NCBI GenBank assembly: GCA_015163855.1
Contig: JAAOIK010000026.1
Coordinates: forward strand, 1 to 34,348
Reading direction: 5' to 3'
Length of the DNA: 34,348 nt
From: Pseudobdellovibrionaceae bacterium
GTDB taxonomy: Bacteria > Bdellovibrionota > Bdellovibrionia > Bdellovibrionales > UBA1609
The position numbers were made by a program, and so were the translations under genes. Positions 24,552 to 33,363 of this stretch are shown piece by piece. The notes beneath the pieces are model-generated. The model was not told the origin of the DNA, made no database searches, and was given only the letters and a program-made list of their open reading frames with translations. Within the stretch, counting starts at the first letter, position 1; every line of letters starts with the position of its first letter.

Positions 24552-25778
24552 ATGCTCAACACAAAAAAAAATTTAGCTATTATTTTCTTTATTGTACTTA
24601 TCGATATTATTGGCTTTGGTATTATTATACCGCTACTTCCTTACTTGGTAAGTTCTTTAGGAAAAAATGCTTTTGCCATTGGTATATTAATGGCCATTTA
24701 TCCTTTTATGCAATTTCTTTTTTCTCCCGTATGGGGAAAGCTTAGTGATAAATATGGAAGAAGGCCTTTTTTATTATTAAGTTTACTTGGTTCTATTTTA
24801 GCTCATACTTTGTTTGCTTTTTCCTCCACCTACACTTTTTTATTTATTGCGCGCGCTTTGGCTGGTTTTTTCGGAGCAAGCATTTCTTCTGCCACGGCTT
24901 ATGTTGCAGATATTTCTAAACCCGAAGACAGAACTAAAAGAATGGGGTTTATTGGTGCAGCTTTTGGATTAGGTTTTGTTTTAGGCCCAGCTTTGGGAGG
25001 AGCATTTGGAGTTTTAGGGCAACATTTAGGACAAGCCCCTCCTTTTGGACAACAGTTTGCTGCCTTAATGGCAGGGGTTATTTGCCTATTTAATTTTATT
25101 TTTGCCTTCTTCTTTTTAGAGGAAAGTTTGGTGAATTTAAAAAAGACAGAAAAATTTCGCATTAAAGATATATGGCATAACACAAAACTATTAGTGATTA
25201 TAGATGCTTTAAAGTTACCCATTATAGGAAAGTTTTTAATTATGGGTTGGTTATTTTCTTTAGCAATGGTTCATATGGAAGTGTCTTTATTTTTATTAAT
25301 GAAAGAACGATTTGATTGGAGCTTGTTACAATCTAGCCTGGGGTTTGCATACATAGGCTTAATTATGGCCATTTCTCAAGGGGGTTTAGTTCGTGTGTTG
25401 GCGTCTAGGTGGGGCGAAAGAAAATTATTATTTATTGGTTTAGTTTGCTCTGGTTTGGCTTTGTCAGGAATTGCTCTTTCCTATTCGGTAGGGCCATTGG
25501 TATTTTTTATTACCCTGCTGGGCTTTGCCTATAGTTTTTTTCAGCCCGCATTTAATGGTAGTTTAAGTTTATTAAGTAAAAAGTCCGAACAAGGAGAAAG
25601 AATGGGCTTATCGCAAAGTATAAGTTCTCTTGGTCGCATTGTTGGTTCCGTACTAGCGGGTTGGTTGTATTCTAAGTATGGAATGGAAAGCCCCTTTTTA
25701 ATTGGAACTTTGTATACTTTTATTGCTATATATATTTATAAAAGCATTTACCTTCATTTACCAGGAAAAAAACAGTGA
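24552..25778 (+). CDS. MFS efflux transporter (TetA/DHA1-like)
   Basis: The 408-residue protein has about 12 membrane helices. FGIIIPLLPYLVSSLG in helix 1 and the loop GKLSDKYGRRPFLLL (major facilitator motif A, ~59-73) place it with drug:proton antiporters related to TetA. GFGLGFVLGPALGG-like residues in helix 5 match the antiporter motif C region. The substrate cannot be predicted. The nearest ribosome binding site (AAGGAT) is about 14 bases before the ATG, rather far. The stop overlaps the valS start by four bases. Confidence 0.88.
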   Translation: MLNTKKNLAIIFFIVLIDIIGFGIIIPLLPYLVSSLGKNAFAIGILMAIYPFMQFLFSPVWGKLSDKYGRRPFLLLSLLGSILAHTLFAFSSTYTFLFIARALAGFFGASISSATAYVADISKPEDRTKRMGFIGAAFGLGFVLGPALGGAFGVLGQHLGQAPPFGQQFAALMAGVICLFNFIFAFFFLEESLVNLKKTEKFRIKDIWHNTKLLVIIDALKLPIIGKFLIMGWLFSLAMVHMEVSLFLLMKERFDWSLLQSSLGFAYIGLIMAISQGGLVRVLASRWGERKLLFIGLVCSGLALSGIALSYSVGPLVFFITLLGFAYSFFQPAFNGSLSLLSKKSEQGERMGLSQSISSLGRIVGSVLAGWLYSKYGMESPFLIGTLYTFIAIYIYKSIYLHLPGKKQ

Positions 25779-28486
25779 AAGCCTTGCAGGACCGCTATCA
25801 ACCCGAAGAAGTAGAGTCAGCTATTTATAAAAAGTGGTTAGATGCCAATTGTTTTAAAGCAGAAGAGCAATCAGAAAAGCCACCCTTTAGTGTTATTTTA
25901 CCACCTCCTAATGTTACAGGTTTCTTACATTTAGGGCACGCCTTAGACCAAAGCATTCAAGATATTTTTGTTAGATGGCGAAGAATGCAGGGTTACAATG
26001 TTTTGTGGTTACCTGCAACCGATCACGCAGGTATTGCTACACAATCTGTTGTAGAAAAAGAATTAAAGAAAAAAAATATTACTAGACAATCTTTAGGAAA
26101 AGAAAAGTTTTTACAAGAAGTGTGGTCATGGAAAAAACAATACGGGCATCGTATTGTAGACCAAATGAAGTCTTTAGGGCACTCGTGTGATTGGAGCCGG
26201 TTAAAATTTACTTTAGATCCCGATGTTTCTAGGGCTGTAAAAAAAGTATTTGTACAGCTATATAACAAAGGGCTTATTTATAAAGGTTTGCGTTTAGTAA
26301 ACTGGAGCCCAAAGTTAGGGTCTGCCGTTTCTGATTTAGAGGTGGAGCACAAAGAAGTTTCGTCTTCTTTATGGTATATTCGTTACGACTTTGTTGATGA
26401 TCAAATAACAGTAAACCAAAATGAAAACTATTTGGTGGTAGCTACCACTCGACCAGAAACTTTATTGGGCGATACCGCAGTGGCCGTGCACCCCAAAGAT
26501 GAAAGGTATAAAAAGGTAATTGGAAAAACCGTAAAGGTGCCTTTTGTAAATCGAGAAATTACTATTATTGCAGATTCAGAAGTGGATAAAGAATTTGGAA
26601 CTGGTGCGGTTAAATTAACTCCTGCTCATGATTTTAATGATTACGAAATGGGCAAAAAGCACAAATTAGAATTTATCAATATTTTAAATCAAGATGGAAC
26701 TTTAAATAAAAATGCAGGCCCCTATAAAAACTTAAGTGTTTTTCAGGCAAGAGAAAAACTTTTAAAAGATTTAAAAGAAAAAAATCTTTTCATTAAAGAA
26801 GAGCCACATAAACATTCTGTGGGTCATTGTTCTAGGTCGGGCTGCGTGATCGAACCTTTTTTATCTAACCAATGGTTTTTAAAAACCAAAGACCTTGCCG
26901 TGCAGGCGCGACGCGCGGTAGAAACAGAAACCACAAAGTTTGAACCAGAGACATGGTCTAAAACCTATTTGCATTGGTTAGAAATTATTCAAGATTGGTG
27001 TATTTCTAGGCAGTTGTGGTGGGGGCACTCCATTCCTGCGTGGAACTGTTTAGATTGTTTAAAGATAACCGTTAGTGAGGGCGACTTACAAAGCTGTTCG
27101 CATTGTAAAAGCGAAAACATTAAACCCGACACCGATGTTTTAGACACTTGGTTTAGCTCGGCACTATGGCCTTTTAGCACTTTGGGTTGGCCCGAAGAAA
27201 CAGAGCTACAAAAAACTTTTTACCCCACAAGCCTTTTAGTTACAGGCCACGATATTATATTTTTTTGGGTCGCAAGAATGATGATGATGGGTTTAGAATT
27301 TAAAAAAGATGTTCCTTTTAGAACTATATTTGTTCACGGATTAGTTCGTGATGCCAAAGGGGTAAAAATGTCTAAATCTTTAGGCAATTCTATCGACCCT
27401 GTGGATTTAATTAAACAATCCGGAGCAGACGCTTTACGATTTACTTTGGCCTCTCAAGTAATGGCAGGAAAAGATTTAAAATTTTCTATGGGAAGATTTG
27501 AAGGTTATCGTAACTTCATGAATAAAGTTTGGAACGGAGCAAGGTTCTTGCTTTCTTTTGAACAAAAGTTATTAGAGCCCGTGTCTTCTGATTTTATTAA
27601 AGACAACAAAAATTATTTTTCTGCACAAGACAAGTGGTTATTGCAAAAGTTAAAAAGCACTATTGTAGAAGTAAATAAGGCTTTAGAAAATTATCACATT
27701 GCAGAGGCTGCTTTAAGCATTTACCAATTCACATGGAACTATTTTTGCGACTGGTATTTAGAAATGAATAAAGCGGTGTTATACAACTCTTCGGGCGAAA
27801 AAACAAAAGAAGCTAAGGCTAGTTACTTTGTTGCAAGGTATGTGTTTAAAAATATTTTAAAGTTAATGCACCCATTTACACCATTTATTACCGAAGAGTT
27901 ATTTTCTTATTTTAAAAACAAAGACGACAATTCATTTATAATGCTAGAGCACTTTCCAAGTTTAAAGTCAGAAGAAAAATTATTAAGCTTGGGCGATTCT
28001 GTTTTAGAAAAAGAAATTGATTTTATGAAGCTAGTAGTAACAGCGATACGGAATATTCGCGGCGAAAATAGAATTAAAGCTTCAGAAAAAATTACCGTGT
28101 ATTTGTCTCCCAAAGAAGATTATGCCCAAAAAGTGTTGTCTAAATATGTGGATTTAATTTGCAGTTTGTCGGGAGCAAAAGAATGTTTTGTTCAAAACCC
28201 AAAGTCTTTAGAAAAATCTGCAGTAACGCCAGTCAGCTTTGAAAACACTTCGGTAAATGTGGTTATTCCTCTCGAAGGTTTGGTAGATTTTTCCGAAGAG
28301 TTAAAGCGTTTAACTAAACAAAAAGATAAACTGCATTTAGAAATAAAAACTTTATCATCAAGACTAGAGGATAAAAACTTTATTAAAAACGCTCCTCAAA
28401 AAGTAGTTGAAGAAAACAAAAAATCTTTAAAATCTATGAAAGAGCAGGCAAAAACTTTAGAAGCTAGTGCCAAACGATTTCAATAA
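25775..28486 (+). CDS. valS: Valyl-tRNA synthetase
   Basis: The 903-residue class I enzyme charges tRNA-Val. PPPNVTGFLHLGHALD gives the HIGH motif as HLGH (52-55), and KMSKS is at 531-535. An editing (CP1) domain with TTRPETLLGDTAVAVHP lies between them. A CxxC...CxxC pair in WNCLDCLK and SCSHCKSE (~427-447) suggests a zinc knuckle. The anticodon-binding region and a C-terminal coiled coil (~840-900) complete it. The start is GTG, overlapping the MFS stop (GTGA), with AGGA eight bases before it, so translational coupling is likely. Confidence 0.97.
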   Translation: MKALQDRYQPEEVESAIYKKWLDANCFKAEEQSEKPPFSVILPPPNVTGFLHLGHALDQSIQDIFVRWRRMQGYNVLWLPATDHAGIATQSVVEKELKKKNITRQSLGKEKFLQEVWSWKKQYGHRIVDQMKSLGHSCDWSRLKFTLDPDVSRAVKKVFVQLYNKGLIYKGLRLVNWSPKLGSAVSDLEVEHKEVSSSLWYIRYDFVDDQITVNQNENYLVVATTRPETLLGDTAVAVHPKDERYKKVIGKTVKVPFVNREITIIADSEVDKEFGTGAVKLTPAHDFNDYEMGKKHKLEFINILNQDGTLNKNAGPYKNLSVFQAREKLLKDLKEKNLFIKEEPHKHSVGHCSRSGCVIEPFLSNQWFLKTKDLAVQARRAVETETTKFEPETWSKTYLHWLEIIQDWCISRQLWWGHSIPAWNCLDCLKITVSEGDLQSCSHCKSENIKPDTDVLDTWFSSALWPFSTLGWPEETELQKTFYPTSLLVTGHDIIFFWVARMMMMGLEFKKDVPFRTIFVHGLVRDAKGVKMSKSLGNSIDPVDLIKQSGADALRFTLASQVMAGKDLKFSMGRFEGYRNFMNKVWNGARFLLSFEQKLLEPVSSDFIKDNKNYFSAQDKWLLQKLKSTIVEVNKALENYHIAEAALSIYQFTWNYFCDWYLEMNKAVLYNSSGEKTKEAKASYFVARYVFKNILKLMHPFTPFITEELFSYFKNKDDNSFIMLEHFPSLKSEEKLLSLGDSVLEKEIDFMKLVVTAIRNIRGENRIKASEKITVYLSPKEDYAQKVLSKYVDLICSLSGAKECFVQNPKSLEKSAVTPVSFENTSVNVVIPLEGLVDFSEELKRLTKQKDKLHLEIKTLSSRLEDKNFIKNAPQKVVEENKKSLKSMKEQAKTLEASAKRFQ

Positions 28487-28492
28487 CTATTG

Positions 28493-29464
28493 TTAGTCAG
28501 TTTGCTTTTGGTACAACCCAATTGCTTTTAATCGCTGCATTAAAAAGTCGCCAGCCGAAATATCTTCAGGGTTATTTGCTTCTTTTTTGCAAGAAGGCAG
28601 GCAAGATAAAATACTACTTGGCTTAGGGTGCATAAAAAAAGGAATAGAATAGCGACTAGTATTTTTTTCTGTTTGAGGGTTAACCACTCTGTGCGTAGTA
28701 GCGGGAAGTTTATTGTTGGTAATCCTGGCCATCATGTCGCCCACATTTAAAATTAAATCATTGGGAGAACTTTCTACCTTAAGCCACTGGTTAGTTTTCT
28801 TATCTAAAATTTCTAATCCCGATGCAGAGGCTACGGCAAGTAATGTAATAAAATTAATATCTTCGTGGGCTCCGGCGCGCACGGCATTTTTTTCTATATT
28901 ATCAGCAATAGGGGGGTAGTGTAGTAGGCGTAAAATGGAGTTACCATTTTGAACTAAGTTATCAAAGTAGCGTTCGTCTACCTCCAAAGGCTTAGATAAG
29001 GCGCGCAGTAAAATTTGCCCAATATTTTCTAACATGGAGTAAATTTTTGTAAACACAATTTTAAAGTCGGCAAGCTGCTTTTCGTTGGGCCAAATATTTT
29101 CAGGGTATAAAATATGTTTACTCTCTGTCATATACATTTGTCCGACATGCCAAAATTCTTTTAAATCTGCAATAGAGCTATCTTTAGCGTGTTCTATGCC
29201 CACGGGAGTGTAGCCTCTAAGCCCACCTTTTTGGGGATAAATGTATTGTTTTTTTTCTTCTTCGGAAAGAGCAAAAAATTTTTCTAGTACTTTATATCCC
29301 GCCAATAATAAATCTACAGGAACGGAGTGATTTTTAATAATAACAAAACCCGCATCTTGCAAACCTTCAAATAGCTCTTCAGAAAATTTTTGTTTTTCTT
29401 CGGCAGACCCTAATAAGTAAGAGTGTAAACTTAGCTCTTTTATATTTGCATTCATGTTTGGCAT
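28493..29464 (-). CDS. 2-Oxoglutarate/Fe(II) oxygenase, isopenicillin-N-synthase family
   Basis: The 323-residue non-heme iron oxygenase has an N-terminal DIOX_N region (IKELSLHSYLLGS, then GFVIIKNHSVP). In the C-terminal double-stranded beta-helix the iron ligands are His200, Asp202 (AHEDINFITLL) and His258 (ATTHRVVN), followed by Arg271-x-Ser273, the 2-oxoglutarate carboxylate anchor. Substrate is unknown; relatives act on small metabolites, including ethylene-forming and plant-hormone-type oxygenases. Two ATGs (29464, 29455) are possible, with no ribosome binding site to decide. It ends six bases from valS and is divergent from the RNase R gene. Confidence 0.9.
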   Translation of the reverse strand: MPNMNANIKELSLHSYLLGSAEEKQKFSEELFEGLQDAGFVIIKNHSVPVDLLLAGYKVLEKFFALSEEEKKQYIYPQKGGLRGYTPVGIEHAKDSSIADLKEFWHVGQMYMTESKHILYPENIWPNEKQLADFKIVFTKIYSMLENIGQILLRALSKPLEVDERYFDNLVQNGNSILRLLHYPPIADNIEKNAVRAGAHEDINFITLLAVASASGLEILDKKTNQWLKVESSPNDLILNVGDMMARITNNKLPATTHRVVNPQTEKNTSRYSIPFFMHPKPSSILSCLPSCKKEANNPEDISAGDFLMQRLKAIGLYQKQTD

Positions 29465-29527
29465 TGTAATTCGATTTTTTTATTCGTCAAGGCGTGAATG
29501 GTGGCCCTTTAGGCCCTTAAATAGAGT

Positions 29528-29555
29528 TTGCCCCGCTGTAGTAATGAGGTATATT
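29528..29555 (+). promoter_or_regulatory. Candidate promoter of the RNase R gene
   Basis: TTGCCC (29528-29533) and TATATT (29550-29555) are 16 bases apart. Transcription would begin near 29562, 12 bases before ATG 29574, leaving just enough leader for the AGG-containing ribosome binding site. This supports the short start of the gene. Confidence 0.45.
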
Positions 29556-29573
29556 AAGTACTTACAGGTATTT

Positions 29574-31691
29574 ATGAAAAAAAAGCAAAAACTACAGTTT
29601 AAATCTAAAAGCACCAGTAGCGAAAAAAAGAAAAAAAAAGCAAATAAAGATTTTTCTTTTGCCGCAGGTGGAAAAAAGCAAAAAAGCACTAAAAAAACCC
29701 CTTTTTCGCCATTTTTTTCTAAGTTTAAAAATAAAGGTCAAAAAACTACAGAAGCAGGGGCTTCCTCTAATAGAGTTTTAGGGAAAGTAAAAAGACATCC
29801 CGATGGCTTTGGTTTTTTAATTCCCTTAGATGGCTTTAAGGAAGATTTATATATTTCTAAGCAAGATATGTTGGGAGTTATGACAGGCGACAAGGTAGAG
29901 GTGAGTGTTAAAGCTAGAGGGGACAGGTATTCTGGAGTTAAGCTTAATATGGTAGAGAGGTCTCAACAAAAAGTAGCAGGAGTGATACATAAAGTTTCTG
30001 ATACCGAGGGTATTATTAATGATGCGGGTAATTGGGGTTCTAGATTGCGAGTGTTTTGGCCCGAAAATCAAAGCGTAGAAGATAGGTCTTGGGTTTTGGC
30101 CAGCGTTACCTCTTACCCTGGTGATGTGGAGGGTTTTCAAGCGCAGTTAGATTTAGCTTTGCCGGGCAATGCTAACGATCCTATTTATGATATTAAAAAA
30201 GTTATTCACGAAAACTCTATTCCGCATGTTTTTTCACAAAATATTTTAAACCAGTTAAAAGAGTTTGAAAGCTATACCATAGACCCCAAACAATTTACGG
30301 ATCGCCACAATTTAGAAAAAGATTTATTTGTAACCATCGATGGAAAAACCGCAAAAGATTTTGATGATGCTATTTGTGTAAGCAAAAACCCTAAAGGTTT
30401 TTGTTTGCAAGTGGCCATTGCAGATGTCAGCCATTATGTAAAAGTAGACACAGCCTTAGACGACGAAGCTTTATTAAGAGGAAATAGTTCTTATTTTCCA
30501 GGCCATGTAGTGCCGATGTTGCCCGCAAAATTAAGCGACGACTTATGTTCATTAAAACCCAATGTTCACCGGCTAGCTGTAGTTTTAAAAATATTTATAG
30601 ACGAAGCGGGAAGTGTGCAAAATTATGAATTTCAAGAGGCTGTAATAAAAAGTCATGCGCGTTTAACTTATGGACAAGTACAATCTTTAATTGATAACGA
30701 CTTTCAAGATATAGATAAAGAACACCCTTCCCTTGTAGTTAATATGTTAAAACAAGCTTATCAATTAGCTCAAATTTTATTAGAGGAAAGAAGAAAAAAA
30801 GGCTTTTTAGATTTAGACATTCCCGAAGTAGAAGTTTTAGTTAACGAAAAGGGCGGGGTCGAAGATTTAGTTTATTCGCAACGACTATTTGCCCACCGTT
30901 TAATAGAAGAATTTATGTTAATGGCCAATATTACTACGGCGCATTTTTTATCTAGCAAAAATATTGAAAGTTTATACCGTGTTCACGAACAACCCAGCGA
31001 AGAAGCTATTACACAATTATCATTAATGTTTAATTCTGTGGGCCTTTTTGAAAAATTATCTCCTCAAAATATATCTAAAAAAGTAGGGGGCATGTTGCAT
31101 GGGTTAGAAGATGCTAATTTGCGTAAATCTTTATTTATTGCCGTTTTAAGAAGTTTAAAGCAAGCGCGATATGAAACTAATAATGTCGGACACTTTGGCT
31201 TGTCCTTTTCTGAGTATGTACATTTTACTTCTCCCATTAGGCGTTATCCCGATTTAATTATTCACCGATTAATTAAAAAATTTTCGTCTATTAATAATAA
31301 AAACATTGTAATTTCTAAAGAAAAATTAAACGCAGTGGCTGCCTCGTGCAGCGCCACCGAGCAAAGGTCGGTAAAGGCCGAGCGAAGAATTATTTCTATT
31401 AAAAAAGCACGCTATATGCAAAAGCATTTGGGTGAAGCGTTCGAGGGGCATATTGCTTCGGTTACTAAATTTGGAGTTTTTGTTGCCCTTAAAGAGGTGG
31501 CAGTAGAAGCTCTTCTGTCTTTAAAAGAACTAGGTAACGAAGCTTTCGAGCTAGACAGCATGGGTTTATTTGTTATTGGTCGGCGTAGTAAAAAGATATA
31601 TAAAGTGGGTGATCCACTAACTGTGCAAGTGGCTTCTGTGGATGTGGATAAAGGTTTTATTGATTTAGTAATTTATAAAGAAGAAAAATAA
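29574..31691 (+). CDS. rnr: Ribonuclease R
   Basis: From ATG 29574 the product has 705 residues. It is a processive 3'-5' exoribonuclease that degrades structured RNA. A very Lys/Ser-rich extension covers about 1-60. An OB cold-shock-like domain (GKVKRHPDGFGFLIPLDG) and a second CSD follow. The RNB catalytic domain has Asp256, Asp262, Asp264 and Asp265 in IDGKTAKDFDDAI, and the HFTSPIRRYPDLIIHR signature. An S1 domain ends the protein (GHIASVTKFGVFVAL). The frame is open back to 29454, but that start would overlap the divergent oxygenase gene and the promoter, and the added residues look non-coding. The ubiB-like gene starts directly at the stop. Confidence 0.94.
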   Translation: MKKKQKLQFKSKSTSSEKKKKKANKDFSFAAGGKKQKSTKKTPFSPFFSKFKNKGQKTTEAGASSNRVLGKVKRHPDGFGFLIPLDGFKEDLYISKQDMLGVMTGDKVEVSVKARGDRYSGVKLNMVERSQQKVAGVIHKVSDTEGIINDAGNWGSRLRVFWPENQSVEDRSWVLASVTSYPGDVEGFQAQLDLALPGNANDPIYDIKKVIHENSIPHVFSQNILNQLKEFESYTIDPKQFTDRHNLEKDLFVTIDGKTAKDFDDAICVSKNPKGFCLQVAIADVSHYVKVDTALDDEALLRGNSSYFPGHVVPMLPAKLSDDLCSLKPNVHRLAVVLKIFIDEAGSVQNYEFQEAVIKSHARLTYGQVQSLIDNDFQDIDKEHPSLVVNMLKQAYQLAQILLEERRKKGFLDLDIPEVEVLVNEKGGVEDLVYSQRLFAHRLIEEFMLMANITTAHFLSSKNIESLYRVHEQPSEEAITQLSLMFNSVGLFEKLSPQNISKKVGGMLHGLEDANLRKSLFIAVLRSLKQARYETNNVGHFGLSFSEYVHFTSPIRRYPDLIIHRLIKKFSSINNKNIVISKEKLNAVAASCSATEQRSVKAERRIISIKKARYMQKHLGEAFEGHIASVTKFGVFVALKEVAVEALLSLKELGNEAFELDSMGLFVIGRRSKKIYKVGDPLTVQVASVDVDKGFIDLVIYKEEK

Positions 31692-33239
31692 ATGTTTGAA
31701 AACAAAATTTTTAAAACTTTAGGTAATATTTCTCGCGTCAGTAGTATTTTAAAAACATTTTCTAGCTATGGTTTTCAAGAATTTATATTAAAGCTAGGTT
31801 TATCTAAGCTAGTGCCCAATGTGGTTTTTTCCCATGCCTATAAAAAATTGTCTGCACAAAAGCGATTACGAATGTGCTTTGAAAAGCTGGGCCCTACCTT
31901 TGTAAAGTTGGGGCAAATTTTAGCTCACCGTACCGACTTACTTCCGTTAGATTTTTGCAAAGAACTAGCTGTTTTACACAACCAAGTCGAAGTTTTAGAT
32001 TTTAAAACTATGGAGGCGGTATTAATTCAGCACTATGGAAAAGAATATTTAAAATCCTTTAAAAGTTTTTCTACCACTCCTGTGGGGTCTGGAAGTATTG
32101 CTCAAACTTATAAGGCGTGCTTGTTAGATGGTTCCGATGTTGTGGTTAAATTGCAAAAGCCAGAAATAAGAGAAACCATTAAAGAAGATATTGCCATTTT
32201 ACAAACTTTAGCGGGGCTTATAGAAAAGTATATTCCTGAATTTAAAATGTACCAACCTAAACGCTTGGTAGAAGAATTTTCTAAACAGCTAGAGTTAGAA
32301 ATGGACTTTGTGGTAGAGGCAAATAACACGCAAAAACTGCATGCTTTTTTTCAAGGCGACGCTACGGTAAAAATTCCACAAGTGTACAGAGAGGAAAGTT
32401 CGGCCCAAATTTTAATTTTAGAAGAAATTAAAGGGGTTAGTTTTTCAGAAATAAATACTTTAAGCCACTCCGAAGAACAGTTAACAGAAATTTTAGATAA
32501 AACTTTAAAAGCATATTTAAAAATGCTTTTTCAAAGAGGCCTTTATCATGCCGACTTGCATTCGGGAAACCTTTTTTATACCAGCGATAACAAGGTGGCC
32601 TTTATTGATTTTGGGCAAGTGGGTCGTTTAAATAAAAGAGAGCAAATGAGCATTTCGCATATGCTAACGGCTTTGTCCGAAGAAGATTACGAAAGATTTG
32701 CCATGGAGTATTTAGATTTAAGCCATTCTGGAGAGGTGTCTTTAGAAAGTTTTAGTTCGGCCTTGCAAAATTTAATTGACCCTTATTACGGGTTAAATTT
32801 AAAGGGAGTAAAGCTTGGACAGGTATTTATGGAAACGGCAAACTTGGCCTTTCAACATAAAATAAAAATTCCCATATACTTAATGATTTTTTTTAAGTCT
32901 ATATTAAGTTTAGAGGGTACGGGCCGTAGCTTGTCAGGAAATTTTAATTTTATAAAATCGGCCCAAGAATTTGCCGATCAATTTATTAAAGAGGGGCACG
33001 AGCAGGATTACTGGAAGGCCTCCTTAGATTTTGTGTTGCGCGACTTAAACCATTTATTTTTTTCAAGCCCAAGGCAGCTCCGCTCGTGGTTTAGGCAGGT
33101 GGGTGACCCCAATTATAAATGGAAAGTAGATATACAAAATTTAAACACAGTGGCCCATGCCCTTAATCGACTAGCCTTATTTGTGCTATTGGGACTGATT
33201 TTTATAGGCTTAGTTATAGGTCTTGTTCACTGGTATTAA
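31692..33239 (+). CDS. UbiB/AarF (ABC1) family atypical kinase
   Basis: The 515-residue membrane-associated protein is of the ABC1/UbiB family that supports ubiquinone or related lipid biosynthesis. The family KxGQ motif appears as FVKLGQILAHR (Lys72-Gln75). SGSIAQTYKA (~134-143) fills the place of the Ala-rich nucleotide loop, and VVVKLQKP holds the kinase Lys. HADLHSGN (286-293) and DFGQ (306-309) are the catalytic and metal loops. A C-terminal membrane helix (~491-512) closes it. The ATG immediately follows the RNase R stop. Whether its lipid partner is ubiquinone or menaquinone cannot be told. Confidence 0.92.
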   Translation: MFENKIFKTLGNISRVSSILKTFSSYGFQEFILKLGLSKLVPNVVFSHAYKKLSAQKRLRMCFEKLGPTFVKLGQILAHRTDLLPLDFCKELAVLHNQVEVLDFKTMEAVLIQHYGKEYLKSFKSFSTTPVGSGSIAQTYKACLLDGSDVVVKLQKPEIRETIKEDIAILQTLAGLIEKYIPEFKMYQPKRLVEEFSKQLELEMDFVVEANNTQKLHAFFQGDATVKIPQVYREESSAQILILEEIKGVSFSEINTLSHSEEQLTEILDKTLKAYLKMLFQRGLYHADLHSGNLFYTSDNKVAFIDFGQVGRLNKREQMSISHMLTALSEEDYERFAMEYLDLSHSGEVSLESFSSALQNLIDPYYGLNLKGVKLGQVFMETANLAFQHKIKIPIYLMIFFKSILSLEGTGRSLSGNFNFIKSAQEFADQFIKEGHEQDYWKASLDFVLRDLNHLFFSSPRQLRSWFRQVGDPNYKWKVDIQNLNTVAHALNRLALFVLLGLIFIGLVIGLVHWY

Positions 33240-33363
33240 AATTGTAAACTTTATACAAACATTTATTTTTTTTACAAAATTAAGCGCTATTACTCTATAT
33301 TTTCTTTTTCCCTCTTTTTTTGTGTTATATTTTTTCAGTTAATCAAAAAACAAAGGGCTGTTT

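Noticed and set aside
28481-28492. CAATAACTATTG as a terminator between valS and the oxygenase gene
   Set aside because: Only five pairs, AT-rich, with no T run; too weak.
29454-29573. Forty extra N-terminal codons of RNase R
   Set aside because: They overlap the start of the divergent oxygenase and the likely promoter, and look like non-coding translation.
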